The notes beneath the pieces are model-generated. The model was not told the origin of the DNA, did not search any database, and was given only the letters and a program-made list of their open reading frames with translations. A program made the position numbers and the translations under genes. From assembly GCA_035578155.1 (NCBI GenBank), contig JAPWDM010000022.1:4899076-4963075 (forward strand): DNA of 64,000 nt, read 5' to 3'. Source of the stretch: Brachynemurus nebulosus. Taxonomy: Eukaryota > Arthropoda > Insecta > Neuroptera > Myrmeleontidae. Positions 50,201 through 64,000 of the stretch are shown piece by piece. Position 1 is the first letter of the stretch. Each line of letters starts with the position of its first letter.

Positions 50201-53200
50201 TTGATGTAGACAATGTAGACAATGAATGTCTTGAAGATTTTATAAAACAATTTAAACTTATTGATGTAGACAATGAATGTCTTGAAGATTTTATAAAACA
50301 ATTTAAACTTATTGATGTAGACAATGTAGACAATGAATGTCTTGAAGATTTTATAAAACAATTTAAACTTATTGATGTAGACAATGAATGTCTTGAAGAT
50401 TTTATAAAACAATTTAAACTTATTGATGTAGACAATGAATGTCTTGAAGATTTTATAAAACAATTTAAACTTATTGATGTAGACAATGAATGTCTTGAAG
50501 ATTTTATAAAAAAATTTAAACTTATTGATGTAGACAATGAATGTCTTGAAGATTTTATAAAACAATTTAAACTTATTGATGTAGACAATGAATGTCTTGA
50601 AGATTTTATAAAACAATTTAAACTTATTGATGTAGACAATGAATGTCTTGAAGATTTTATAAAACAATTTAAACTTATTGATGTAGACAATGAATGTCTT
50701 GAAGATTTTATAAAACAATTTAAACTTATTGATGTAGACAATGAATGTCTTGAAGATTTTATAAAACAATTTAAACTTATTGATGTAGACAATGAATGTC
50801 TTGAAGATTTTATAAAACAATTTAAACTTATTGATGTAGACAATGAATGTCTTGAAGATTTTATAAAACAATTTAAACTTATTGATGTAGACAATGAATG
50901 TCTTGAAGATTCTATAAAACAATTTAAACTTATTGATGTAGACAATGAATGTCTTGAAGATTTTATAAAACAATTTAAACTTATTGATGTAGACAATGAA
51001 TGTCTTGAAGATTTTATAAAACAATTTAAACTTATTGATGTAGACAATGTAGACAATGAATGTCTTGAAGATTTTATAAAACAATTTAAACTTATTGATG
51101 TAGACAATGTAGACAATGAATGTCTTGAAGATTTTATAAAACAATTTAAACTTATTGATGTAGACAATGTAGACAATGAATGTCTTGAAGATTTTATAAA
51201 ACAATTTAAACTTATTGATGTAGACAATGTAGACAATGAATGTCTTGAAGATTTTATAAAACAATTTAAACTTATTGATGTAGACAATGTAGACAATGAA
51301 TGTCTTGAAGATTTTATAAAACAATTTAAACTTATTGATGTAGACAATGAATGTCTTGAAGATTTTATAAAACAATTTAAACTTATTGATGTAGACAATG
51401 TAGACAATGAATGTCTTGAAGATTTTATAAAACAATTTAAACTTATTGATGTAGACAATGAATGTCTTGAAGATTTTATAAAACAATTTAAACTTATTGA
51501 TGTAGACAATGAATGTCTTGAAGATTTTATAAAACAATTTAAACTTATTGATGTAGACGATGTAGACAATGAATGTCTTGAAGATTTTATAAAACAATTT
51601 AAACTTATTGATGTAGACAATGTAGACAATGAATGTCTTGAAGATTTTATAAAACAATTTAAACTTATTGATGTAGACAACGTAGACAATGAATGTCTTG
51701 AAGATTTTATAAAACAATTTAAACTTATTGATGTAGACAATGAATGTCTTGAAGATTTTATAAAACAATTTAAACTTATTGATGTAGACAATGTAGACAA
51801 TGAATGTCTTGAAGATTTTATAAAACAATTTAAACTTATTGATGTAGACAATGAATGTCTTGAAGATTTTATAAAACAATTTAAACTTATTGATGTAGAC
51901 AATGAATGTCTTGAAGATTTTATAAAACAATTTAAACTTATTGATGTAGACAATGAATGTCTTAAAGATTTTATAAAACAATTTAAACTTATTGATGTAG
52001 ACAATGAATGTCTTGAAGATTTTATAAAACAATTTAAACTTATTGATGTAGACAATGAATGTCTTGAAGATTTTATAAAACAATTTAAACTTATTGATGT
52101 AGACAATGAATGTCTTGAAGATTTTATAAAACAATTTAAACTTATTGATGTAGACAATGTAGACAATGAATGTCTTGAAGATTTTATAAAACAATTTAAA
52201 CTTATTGATGTAGACAATGAATGTCTTGAAGATTTTATAAAACAATTTAAACTTATTGATGTAGACAATGTAGACAATGAATGTCTTGAAGATTTTATAA
52301 AACAATTTAAACTTATTGATGTAGACAATGTAGACAATGAATGTCTTGAAGATTTTATAAAACAATTTAAACTTATTGATGTAGACAATGTAGACAATGA
52401 ATGTCTTGAAGATTTTATAAAACAATTTAAACTTATTGATGTAGACAATGTAGACAATGAATGTCTTGAAGATTTTATAAAACAATTTAAACTTATTGAT
52501 GTAGACAATGTAGACAATGAATGTCTTGAAGATTTTATAAAACAATTTAAACTTATTGATGTAGACAATGTAGACAATGAATGTCTTGAAGATTTTATAA
52601 AACAATTTAAACTTATTGATTTAGACAATGTAGACAATGAATGTCTTGAAGATTTTATAAAACAATTTAATCTTATTGATGTAGACAATGAATGTCTTGA
52701 AGATTTTATAATACAATTTAAACTTATTGATGTAGACAATGAATGTCTTGAAGATTTTATAAAACAATTTAAACTTATTGATGTAGACAATGAATGTCTT
52801 GAAGATTTTATAAAACAATTTAAACTTATTGATGTAGACAATGAATGTCTTGAAGATTTTATAAAACAATTTAAACTTATTGATGTAGACAATGTAGACA
52901 ATGAATGTCTTGAAGATTTTATAAAACAATTTAAACTTATTGATGTAGACAATGAATGTCTTGAAGATTTTATAAAACAATTTAAACTTATTGATGTAGA
53001 CAATGAATGTCTTGAAGATTTTATAAAACAATTTAAACTTATTGATGTAGACAATGAATGTCTTGAAGATTTTATAAAACAATTTAAACTTATTGATGTA
53101 GACAATGTAGACAATGAATGTCTTGAAGATTTTATAAAACAATTTAAACTTATTGATGTAGACAATGAATGTCTTGAAGATTTTATAAAACAATTTAAAC

Positions 53201-56200
53201 TTATTGATGTAGACAATGAATGTCTTGAAGATTTTATAAAACAATTTAAACTTATTGATGTAGACAATGTAGACAATGAATGTCTTGAAGATTTTATAAA
53301 ACAATTTAAACTTATTGATGTAGACAATGTAGACAATGAATGTCTTGAAGATTTTATAAAACAATTTAAACTTATTGATGTAGACAATGAATGTCTTGAA
53401 GATTTTATAAAACAATTTAAACTTATTGATGTAGACAATGTAGACAATGAATGTCTTGAAGATTTTATAAAACAATTTAAACTTATTGATGTAGACAATG
53501 AATGTCTTGAAGATTTTATAAAACAATTTAAACTTATTGATGTAGACAATGAATGTCTTGAAGATTTTATAAAACAATTTAAACTTATTGATGTAGACAA
53601 TGAATGTCTTGAAGATTTTATAAAACAATTTAAACTTATTGATGTAGACAATGTAGACAATGAATGTCTTGAAGATTTTATAAAACAATTTAAACTTATT
53701 GATGTAGACAATGAATGTCTTGAAGATTTTATAAAACAATTTAAACTTATTGATGTAGACAATGTAGACAATGAATGTCTTGAAGATTTTATAAAACAAT
53801 TTAAACTTATTGATGTAGACAATGAATGTCTTGAAGATTTTATAAAACAATTTAAACTTATTGATGTAGACAATGTAGACAATGAATGTCTTGAAGATTT
53901 TATAAAACAATTTAAACTTATTGATGTAGACAATGAATGTCTTGAAGATTTTATAAAACAATTTAAACTTATTGATGTAGACAATGAATGTCTTGAAGAT
54001 TTTATAAAACAATTTAAACTTATTGATGTAGACAATGAATGTCTTGAAGATTTTATAAAACAATTTAAACTTATTGATGTAGACAATGAATGTCTTGAAG
54101 ATTTTATAAAACAATTTAAACTTATTGATGTAGACAATGAATGTCTTGAAGATTTTATAAAACAATTTAAACTTATTGATGTAGACAATGAATGTCTTGA
54201 AGATTTTATAAAACAATTTAAACTTATTGATGTAGACAATGAATGTCTTGAAGATTTTATAAAACAATTTAAACTTATTGATGTAGACAATGAATGTCTT
54301 GAAGATTTTATAAAACAATTTAAACTTATTGATGTAGACAATGAATGTCTTGAAGATTTTATAAAACAATTTAAACTTATTGATGTAGACAATGAATGTC
54401 TTGAAGATTTTATAAAACAATTTAAACTTATTGATGTAGACAATGTAGACAATGAATGTCTTGAAGATTTTATAAAACAATTTAAACTTATTGATGTAGA
54501 CAATGAATGTCTTGAAGATTTTATAAAACAATTTAAACTTATTGATGTAGACAATGAATGTCTTGAAGATTTTATAAAACAATTTAAACTTATTGATGTA
54601 GACAATGAATGTCTTGAAGATTTTATAAAACAATTTAAACTTATTGATGTAGACAATGTAGACAATGAATGTCTTGAAGATTTTATAAAACAATTTAAAC
54701 TTATTGATGTAGACAATGAATGTCTTGAAGATTTTATAAAACAATTTAAACTTATTGATGTAGACAATGTAGACAATGAATGTCTTGAAGATTTTATAAA
54801 ACAATTTAAACTTATTGATGTAGACAATGTAGACAATGAATGTCTTGAAGATTTTATAAAACAATTTAAACTTATTGATGTAGACAATGTAGACAATGAA
54901 TGTCTTGAAGATTTTATAAAACAATTTAAACTTATTGATGTAGACAATGAATGTCTTGAAGATTTTATAAAACAATTTAAACTTATTGATGTAGACAATG
55001 AATGTCTTGAAGATTTTATAAAACAATTTAAACTTATTGATGTAGACAATGAATGTCTTGAAGATTTTATAAAACAATTTAAACTTATTGATGTAGACAA
55101 TGAATGTCTTGAAGATTTTATAAAACAATTTAAACTTATTGATGTAGACAATGAATGTCTTGAAGATTTTATAAAACAATTTAAACTTATTGATGTAGAC
55201 AATGAATGTCTTGAAGATTTTATAAAACAATTTAAACTTATTGATGTAGACAATGTAGACAATGAATGTCTTGAAGATTTTATAAAACAATTTAAACTTA
55301 TTGATGTAGACAATGAATGTCTTGAAGATTTTATAAAACAATTTAAACTTATTGATGTAGACAATGAATGTCTTGAAGATTTTATAAAACAATTTAAACT
55401 TATTGATGTAGACAATGAATGTCTTGAAGATTTTATAAAACAATTTAAACTTATTGATGTAGACAATGAATGTCTTGAAGATTTTATAAAACAATTTAAA
55501 CTTATTGATGTAGACAATGAATGTCTTGAAGATTTTATAAAACAATTTAAACTTATTGATGTAGACAATGTAGACAATGAATGTCTTGAAGATTTTATAA
55601 AACAATTTAAACTTATTGATGTAGACAATGTAGACAATGAATGTCTTGAAGATTTTATAAAACAATTTAAACTTATTGATGTAGACAATGAATGTCTTGA
55701 AGATTTTATAAAACAAATTAAACTTATTGATGTAGACAATGAATGTCTTAAAGATTTTATAAAACAATTTAAACTTATTGATGTAGACAATGAATGTCTT
55801 GAAGATTTTATAAAACAATTTAAACTTATTGATGTAGACAATGAATGTCTTGAAGATTTTATAAAACAATTTAAACTTATTGATGTAGACAATGAATGTC
55901 TTGAAGATTTTATAAAACAATTTAAACTTATTGATGTAGACAATGTAGACAATGAATGTCTTGAAGATTTTATAAAACAATTAAAACTTATTGATGTAGA
56001 CAATGAATGTCTTGAAGATTTTATAAAACAATTTAAACTTATTGATGTAGACAATGAATGTCTTGAAGATTTTATAAAACAATTTAAACTTATTGATGTA
56101 GACAATGAATGTCTTGAAGATTTTATAAAACAATTTAAACTTATTGATGTAGACAATGTAGACAATGAATGTCTTGAAGATTTTATAAAACAATTTAAAC

Positions 56201-59200
56201 TTATTGATGTAGACAATGAATGTCTTGAAGATTTTATAAAACAATTTAAACTTATTGATGTAGACAATGAATGTCTTGAAGATTTTATAAAACAATTTAA
56301 ACTTATTGATGTAGACAATGTAGACAATGAATGTCTTGAAGATTTTATAAAACAATTTAAACTTATTGATGTAGACAATGTAGACAATGAATGTCTTGAA
56401 GATTTTATAAAACAATTTAAACTTATTGATGTAGACAATGTAGACAATGAATGTCTTGAAGATTTTATAAAACAATTTAAACTTATTGATGTAGACAATG
56501 TAGACAATGAATGTCTTGAAGATTTTATAAAACAATTTAAACTTATTGATGTAGACAATGTAGACAATGAATGTCTTGAAGATTTTATAAAACAATTTAA
56601 ACTTATTGATGTAGACAATGAATGTCTTGAAGATTTTATAAAACAATTTAAACTTATTGATGTAGACAATGAATGTCTTGAAGATTTTATAAAACAATTT
56701 AAACTTATTGATGTAGACAATGAATGTCTTGAAGATTTTATAAAACAATTTAAACTTATTGATGTAGACAATGTAGACAATGAATGTCTTGAAGATTTTA
56801 TAAAACAATTTAAACTTATTGATGTAGACAATGAATGTCTTGAAGATTTTATAAAACAATTTAAACTTATTGATGTAGACAATGAATGTCTTGAAGATTT
56901 TATAAAACAATTTAAACTTATTGATGTAGACAATGAATGTCTTGAAGATTTTATAAAACAATTTAAACTTATTGATGTAGACAATGTAGACAATGAATGT
57001 CTTGAAGATTTTATAAAACAATTTAAACTTATTGATGTAGACAATGTAGACAATGAATGTCTTGAAGATTTTATAAAACAATTTAAACTTATTGATGTAG
57101 ACAATGTAGACAATGAATGTCTTGAAGATTTTATAAAACAATTTAAACTTATTGATGTAGACAATGTAGACAATGAATGTCTTGAAGATTTTATAAAACA
57201 ATTTAAACTTATTGATGTAGACAATGTAGACAATGAATGTCTTGAAGATTTTATAAAACAATTTAAACTTATTGATGTAGACAATGAATGTCTTGAAGAT
57301 TTTATAAAACAATTTAAACTTATTGATGTAGACAATGTAGACAATGAATGTCTTGAAGATTTTATAAAACAATTAAAACTTATTGATGTAGACAATGAAT
57401 GTCTTGAAGATTTTATAAAACAATTTAAACTTATTGATGTAGACAATGAATGTCTTGAAGATTTTATAAAACAATTTAAACTTATTGATGTAGACGATGT
57501 AGACAATGAATGTCTTGAAGATTTTATAAAACAATTTAAACTTATTGATGTAGACAATGAATGTCTTGAAGATTTTATAAAACAATTTAAACTTATTGAT
57601 GTAGACAATGAATGTCTTGAAGATTTTATAAAACAATTTAAACTTATTGATGTAGACAATGAATGTCTTGAAGATTCTATAAAACAATTTAAACTTATTG
57701 ATGTAGACAATGTAGACAATGAATGTCTTGAAGATTTTATAAAACAATTTAAACTTATTGATGTAGACAATGAATGTCTTGAAGATTTTATAAAACAATT
57801 TAAACTTATTGATGTAGACAATGAATGTCTTGAAGATTTTATAAAACAATTTAAACTTATTGATGTAGACAATGTAGACAATGAATGTCTTGAAGATTTT
57901 ATAAAACAATTTAAACTTATTGATGTAGACAATGTAGACAATGAATGTCTTGAAGATTTTATAAAACAATTTAAACTTATTGATGTAGACAATGAATGTC
58001 TTGAAGATTTTATAAAACAATTTAAACTTATTGATGTAGACAATGAATGTCTTGAAGATTTTATAAAACAATTTAAACTTATTGATGTAGACAATGAATG
58101 TCTTGAAGATTTTATAAAAAAATTTAAACTTATTGATGTAGACAATGAATGTCTTGAAGATTTTATAAAACAATTTAAACTTATTGATGTAGACAATGAA
58201 TGTCTTGAAGATTTTATAAAACAATTTAAACTTATTGATGTAGACAATGAATGTCTTGAAGATTTTATAAAACAATTTAAACTTATTGATGTAGACAATG
58301 AATGTCTTGAAGATTTTATAAAACAATTTAAACTTATTGATGTAGACAATGAATGTCTTGAAGATTTTATAAAACAATTTAAACTTATTGATGTAGACAA
58401 TGAATGTCTTGAAGATTTTATAAAACAATTTAAACTTATTGATGTAGACAATGAATGTCTTGAAGATTTTATAAAACAATTTAAACTTATTGATGTAGAC
58501 AATGAATGTCTTGAAGATTCTATAAAACAATTTAAACTTATTGATGTAGACAATGTAGACAATGAATGTCTTGAAGATTTTATAAAACAATTTAAACTTA
58601 TTGATGTAGACAATGAATGTCTTGAAGATTTTATAAAACAATTTAAACTTATTGATGTAGACAATGAATGTCTTGAAGATTTTATAAAACAATTTAAACT
58701 TATTGATGTAGACAATGAATGTCTTGAAGATTTTATAAAACAATTTAAACTTATTGATGTAGACAATGTAGACAATGAATGTCTTGAAGATTTTATAAAA
58801 CAATTTAAACTTATTGATGTAGACAATGAATGTCTTGAAGATTTTATAAAACAATTTAAACTTATTGATGTAGACAATGTAGACAATGAATGTCTTGAAG
58901 ATTTTATAAAACAATTTAAACTTATTGATGTAGACAATGTAGACAATGAATGTCTTGAAGATTTTATAAAACAATTTAAACTTATTGATGTAGACAATGA
59001 ATGTCTTGAAGATTTTATAAAACAATTTAAACTTATTGATGTAGACAATGTAGACAATGAATGTCTTGAAGATTTTATAAAACAATTTAAACTTATTGAT
59101 GTAGACAATGTAGACAATGAATGTCTTGAAGATTTTATAAAACAATTTAAACTTATTGATGTAGACAATGTAGACAATGAATGTCTTGAAGATTTTATAA

Positions 59201-62200
59201 AACAATTTAAACTTATTGATGTAGACAATGTAGACAATGAATGTCTTGAAGATTTTATAAAACAATTTAAACTTATTGATATAGACAATGTAGACAATGA
59301 ATGTCTTGAAGATTTTATAAAACAATTTAAACTTATTGATGTAGACAATGTAGACAATGAATGTCTTGAAGATTTTATAAAACAATTTAAACTTATTGAT
59401 GTAGACAATGAATGTCTTGAAGATTTTATAAAACAATTTAAACTTATTGATGTAGACAATGTAGACAATGAATGTCTTGAAGATTTTATAAAACAATTTA
59501 AACTTATTGATGTAGACAATGAATGTCTTGAAGATTTTATAAAACAATTTAAACTTATTGATGTAGACAATGAATGTCTTGAAGATTTTATAAAACAATT
59601 TAAACTTATTGATGCAGACAATGAATGTCTTGAAGATTTTATAAAAAAATTTAAACTTATTGATGTAGACAATGAATGTCTTGAAGATTTTATAAAACAA
59701 TTTAAACTTATTGATGTAGACAATGAATGTCTTGAAGATTTTATAAAACAATTTAAACTTATTGATGTAGACAATGAATGTCTTGAAGATTTTATAAAAC
59801 AATTTAAACTTATTGATGTAGACAATGAATGTCTTGAAGATTTTATAAAACAATTTAAACTTATTGATGTAGACAATGAATGTCTTGAAGATTTTATAAA
59901 ACAATTTAAACTTATTGATGTAGACAATGTAGACAATGAATGTCTTGAAGATTTTATAAAACAATTTAAACTTATTGATGTAGACAATGAATGTCTTGAA
60001 GATTTTATAAAACAATTTAAACTTATTGATGTAGACAATGAATGTCTTGAAGATTTTATAAAACAATTTAAACTTATTGATGTAGACAATGAATGTCTTG
60101 AAGATTTTATAAAACAATTTAAACTTATTGATGTAGACAATGTAGACAATGAATGTCTTGAAGATTTTATAAAACAATTTAAACTTATTGATGTAGACAA
60201 TGAATGTCTTGAAGATTTTATAAAACAATTTAAACTTATTGATGTAGACAATGTAGACAATGAATGTCTTGAAGATTTTATAAAACAATTTAAACTTATT
60301 GATGTAGACAATGTAGACAATGAATGTCTTGAAGATTTTATAAAACAATTTAAACTTATTGATGTAGACAATGTAGACAATGAATGTCTTGAAGATTTTA
60401 TAAAACAATTTAAACTTATTGATGTAGACAATGTAGACAATGAATGTCTTGAAGATTTTATAAAACAATTTAAACTTATTGATGTAGACAATGTAGACAA
60501 TGAATGTCTTGAAGATTTTATAAAACAATTTAAACTTATTGATGTAGACAATGAATGTCTTGAAGATTTTATAAAACAATTTAAACTTATTGATGTAGAC
60601 AATGTAGACAATGAATGTCTTGAAGATTTTATAAAACAATTTAAACTTATTGATGTAGACAATGAATGTCTTGAAGATTTTATAAAACAATTTAAACTTA
60701 TTGATGTAGACAATGAATGTCTTGAAGATTTTATAAAACAATTTAAACTTATTGATGTAGACAATGAATGTCTTGAAGATTTTATAAAACAATTTAAACT
60801 TATTGATGTAGACAATGTAGACAATGAATGTCTTGAAGATTTTATAAAACAATTTAAACTTATTGATGTAGACAATGAATGTCTTGAAGATTTTATAAAA
60901 CAATTTAAACTTATTGATGTAGACAATGAATGTCTTGAAGATTTTATAAAACAATTTAAACTTATTGATGTAGACAATGTAGACAATGAATGTCTTGAAG
61001 ATTTTATAAAACAATTTAAACTTATTGATGTAGACAATGAATGTCTTGAAGATTTTATAAAACAATTTAAACTTATTGATGTAGACAATGAATGTCTTGA
61101 AGATTTTATAAAACAATTTAAACTTATTGATGTAGACAATGTAGACAATGAATGTCTTGAAGATTTTATAAAACAATTTAAACTTATTGATGTAGACAAT
61201 GTAGACAATGAATGTCTTGAAGATTTTATAAAACAATTTAAACTTATTGATGTAGACAATGTAGACAATGAATGTCTTGAAGATTTTATAAAACAATTTA
61301 AACTTATTGATGTAGACAATGAATGTCTTGAAGATTTTATAAAACAATTTAAACTTATTGATGTAGACAATGAATGTCTTGAAGATTTTATAAAACAATT
61401 TAAACTTATTGATGTAGACAATGTAGACAATGAATGTCTTAAAGATTTTATAAAACAATTTAAACTTATTGATGTAGACAATGAATGTCTTGAAGATTTT
61501 ATAAAACAATTTAAACTTATTGATGTAGACAATGTAGACAATGAATGTCTTGAAGATTTTATAAAACAATTTAAACTTATTGATGTAGACAATGAATGTC
61601 TTGAAGATTTTATAAAACAATTTAAACTTATTGATGTAGACAATGAATGTCTTGAAGATCTTATAAAACAATTTAAACTTATTGATGTAGACAATGTAGA
61701 CAATGAATGTCTTGAAGATTTTATAAAACAATTTAAACTTATTGATGTAGACAATGTAGACAATGAATGTCTTGAAGATTTTATAAAACAATTTAAACTT
61801 ATTGATGTAGACAATGTAGACAATGAATGTCTTGAAGATTTTATAAAACAATTTAAACTTATTGATGTAGACAATGAATGTCTTGAAGATTTTATAAAAC
61901 AATTTAAACTTATTGATGTAGACAATGTAGACAATGAATGTCTTGAAGATTTTATAAAACAATTTAAACTTATTGATGTAGACAATGAATGTCTTGAAGA
62001 TTTTATAAAACAATTTAAACTTATTGATGTAGACAATGAATGTCTTGAAGATTTTATAAAACAATTTAAACTTATTGATGTAGACAATGAATGTCTTGAA
62101 GATTTTATAAAACAATTTAAACTTATTGATGTAGACAATGAATGTCTTGAAGATTTTATAAAACAATTTAAACTTATTGATGTAGACAATGAATGTCTTG

Positions 62201-64000
62201 AAGATTTTATAAAACAATTTAAACTTATTGATGTAGACAATGTAGACAATGAATGTCTTGAAGATTTTATAAAACAATTTAAACTTATTGATGTAGACAA
62301 TGAATGTCTTGAAGATTTTATAAAACAATTTAAACTTATTGATGTAGACAATGAATGTCTTGAAGATTTTATAAAACAATTTAAACTTATTGATGTAGAC
62401 AATGTAGACAATGAATGTCTTGAAGATTTTATAAAACAATTTAAACTTATTGATGTAGACAATGTAGACAATGAATGTCTTGAAGATTTTATAAAACAAT
62501 TTAAACTTATTGATGTAGACAATGTAGACAATGAATGTCTTGAAGATTTTATAAAACAATTTAAACTTATTGATGTAGACAATGAATGTCTTGAAGATTT
62601 TATAAAACAATTTAAACTTATTGATGTAGACAATGTAGACAATGAATGTCTTGAAGATTTTATAAAACAATTTAAACTTATTGATGTAGACAATGTAGAC
62701 AATGAATGTCTTGAAGATTTTATAAAACAATTTAAACTTATTGATGTAGACAATGTAGACAATGAATGTCTTGAAGATTTTATAAAACAATTTAAACTTA
62801 TTGATGTAGACAATGTAGACAATGAATGTCTTAAAGATTTTATAAAACAATTTAAACTTATTGATGTAGACAATGAATGTCTTGAAGATTTTATAAAACA
62901 ATTTAAACTTATTGATGTAGACAATGAATGTCTTGAAGATTTTATAAAACAATTTAAACTTATTGATGTAGACAATGAATGTCTTGAAGATTTTATAAAA
63001 CAATTTAAACTTATTGATGTAGACAATGTAGACAATGAATGTCTTGAAGATTTTATAAAACAATTTAAACTTATTGATGTAGACAATGAATGTCTTGAAG
63101 ATTTTATAAAACAATTTAAACTTATTGATGTAGACAATGAATGTCTTGAAGATTTTATAAAACAATTTAAACTTATTGATGTAGACAATGAATGTCTTGA
63201 AGATTTTATAAAACAATTTAAACTTATTGATGTAGACAATGTAGACAATGAATGTCTTGAAGATTTTATAAAACAATTTAAACTTATTGATGTAGACAAT
63301 GAATGTCTTGAAGATTTTATAAAACAATTTAAACTTATTGATGTAGACAATGAATGTCTTGAAGATTTTATAAAACAATTTAAACTTATTGATGTAGACA
63401 ATGAATGTCTTGAAGATTTTATAAAACAATTTAAACTTATTGATGTAGACAATGTAGACAATGAATGTCTTGAAGATTTTATAAAACAATTTAAACTTAT
63501 TGATGTAGACAATGTAGACAATGAATGTCTTGAAGATTTTATAAAACAATTTAAACTTATTGATTTAGACAATGTAGACAATGAATGTCTTGAAGATTTT
63601 ATAAAACAATTTAATCTTATTGATGTAGACAATGAATGTCTTGAAGATTTTATAATACAATTTAAACTTATTGATGTAGACAATGAATGTCTTGAAGATT
63701 TTATAAAACAATTTAAACTTATTGATGTAGACAATGAATGTCTTGAAGATTTTATAAAACAATTTAAACTTATTGATGTAGACAATGAATGTCTTGAAGA
63801 TTTTATAAAACAATTTAAACTTATTGATGTAGACAATGAATGTCTTGAAGATTTTATAAAACAATTTAAACTTATTGATGTAGACAATGAATGTCTTGAA
63901 GATTTTATAAAACAATTTAAACTTATTGATGTAGACAATGAATGTCTTGAAGATTCTATAAAACAATTTAAACTTATTGATGTAGACAATGTAGACAATG
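41208..64000. repeat. 51/60-bp satellite array, about 420 monomers
   Basis: Continuous head-to-tail monomers run to the window edge. The 51-bp form starts gaatgtcttgaagattttat and ends ttattgatgtagacaat; the 60-bp form repeats the final gtagacaat. The monomer is about 22% GC. Only about 37 base substitutions were seen by eye in 22.8 kb. Length changes are almost all multiples of 51 or 9; five exceptions are at about 41262 (+1), 41613 (+3), 41781 (-1), 42015 (-1) and 44749 (+1). On the plus strand one frame reads ECLEDFIKQFKLIDVDN per monomer (plus VDN in the long form) without stops; two minus frames (STSISLNCFIKSSRHSL and YINKFKLFYKIFKTFIV) are also open. This reflects monomer lengths divisible by three. 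I call it satellite DNA, not a gene. Confidence 0.97.

Noticed and set aside
41754..63998. 7,414-codon minus-strand ORF and the other very long frames in the array
   Set aside because: They are a consequence of stop-free satellite monomers with lengths divisible by three. They change register at single-base indels, carry mostly replacement variants, have no start context and show no domain.
41208..64000. CRISPR-like regular repeat array
   Set aside because: Monomers are contiguous with no unique spacers, and the context is eukaryotic.

Overview
The window is AT-rich, repeat-dense eukaryotic DNA with no operons, no bacterial-style genes and no dense coding. It carries cut-and-paste transposons and MITEs of animal type (Merlin, piggyBac-like, Tc1/mariner-like, hAT-like, Harbinger-like) and decayed proteins of kinds that recur in arthropod genomes. 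I infer an insect nuclear scaffold, possibly hemipteran. The order-level guess is weak.

Layout. 1-6.5 kb is a nest of non-autonomous DNA transposons in unannotatable AT-rich sequence. 6.7-11.1 kb holds the only compact set of small genes: on the minus strand a 58-residue ORF and a decayed 168-codon gene with three in-frame stops; on the plus strand two related cysteine-rich mini-genes and a broken gene with a VFLPKRF motif. GGT-rich tracts lie between and beside them. The second cysteine-rich gene has lost its own C-terminus and now ends inside a MITE. 11.3-19.6 kb is microsatellites, degenerate tandem repeats and TTAA-flanked elements. 19.68-21.34 kb is a GC-richer retroposed insertion with a poly(A) tail and 11-bp target-site duplication. 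21.6-24.9 kb holds pieces of a decayed Merlin (IS1016-like DDE) transposase. 25-29.3 kb is a composite element with about 70-bp inverted ends and another decayed repeat-family gene. A roughly 390-bp inverted pair (19.2 and 30.2 kb) brackets this 11-kb stretch. 30.6-40.7 kb is mostly noncoding, with one plausible membrane-protein exon at 32.8-33.1 kb and several TIR elements.

From 41,208 to the right edge (22.8 kb, after a 500-base N gap) everything is one extremely homogeneous satellite. It mixes a 51-bp monomer with a 60-bp form in which the last 9 bases are doubled. Rare marker substitutions recur about 10.9-11.7 kb apart, so the array is roughly two copies of a very long higher-order unit with nested smaller duplications. 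Both monomer lengths are multiples of three and three of six frames lack stops, which produces giant spurious ORFs (the longest 7,414 codons, antisense). The variant pattern shows no sign of protein-level selection.

No complete, confidently named host gene is present. The points most worth a second look are the satellite's higher-order structure, the 6.7-10.7 kb mini-gene cassette, the mobile-element-derived tail on a cysteine-rich gene, and the retroposed element that repeats a GTGATA motif.
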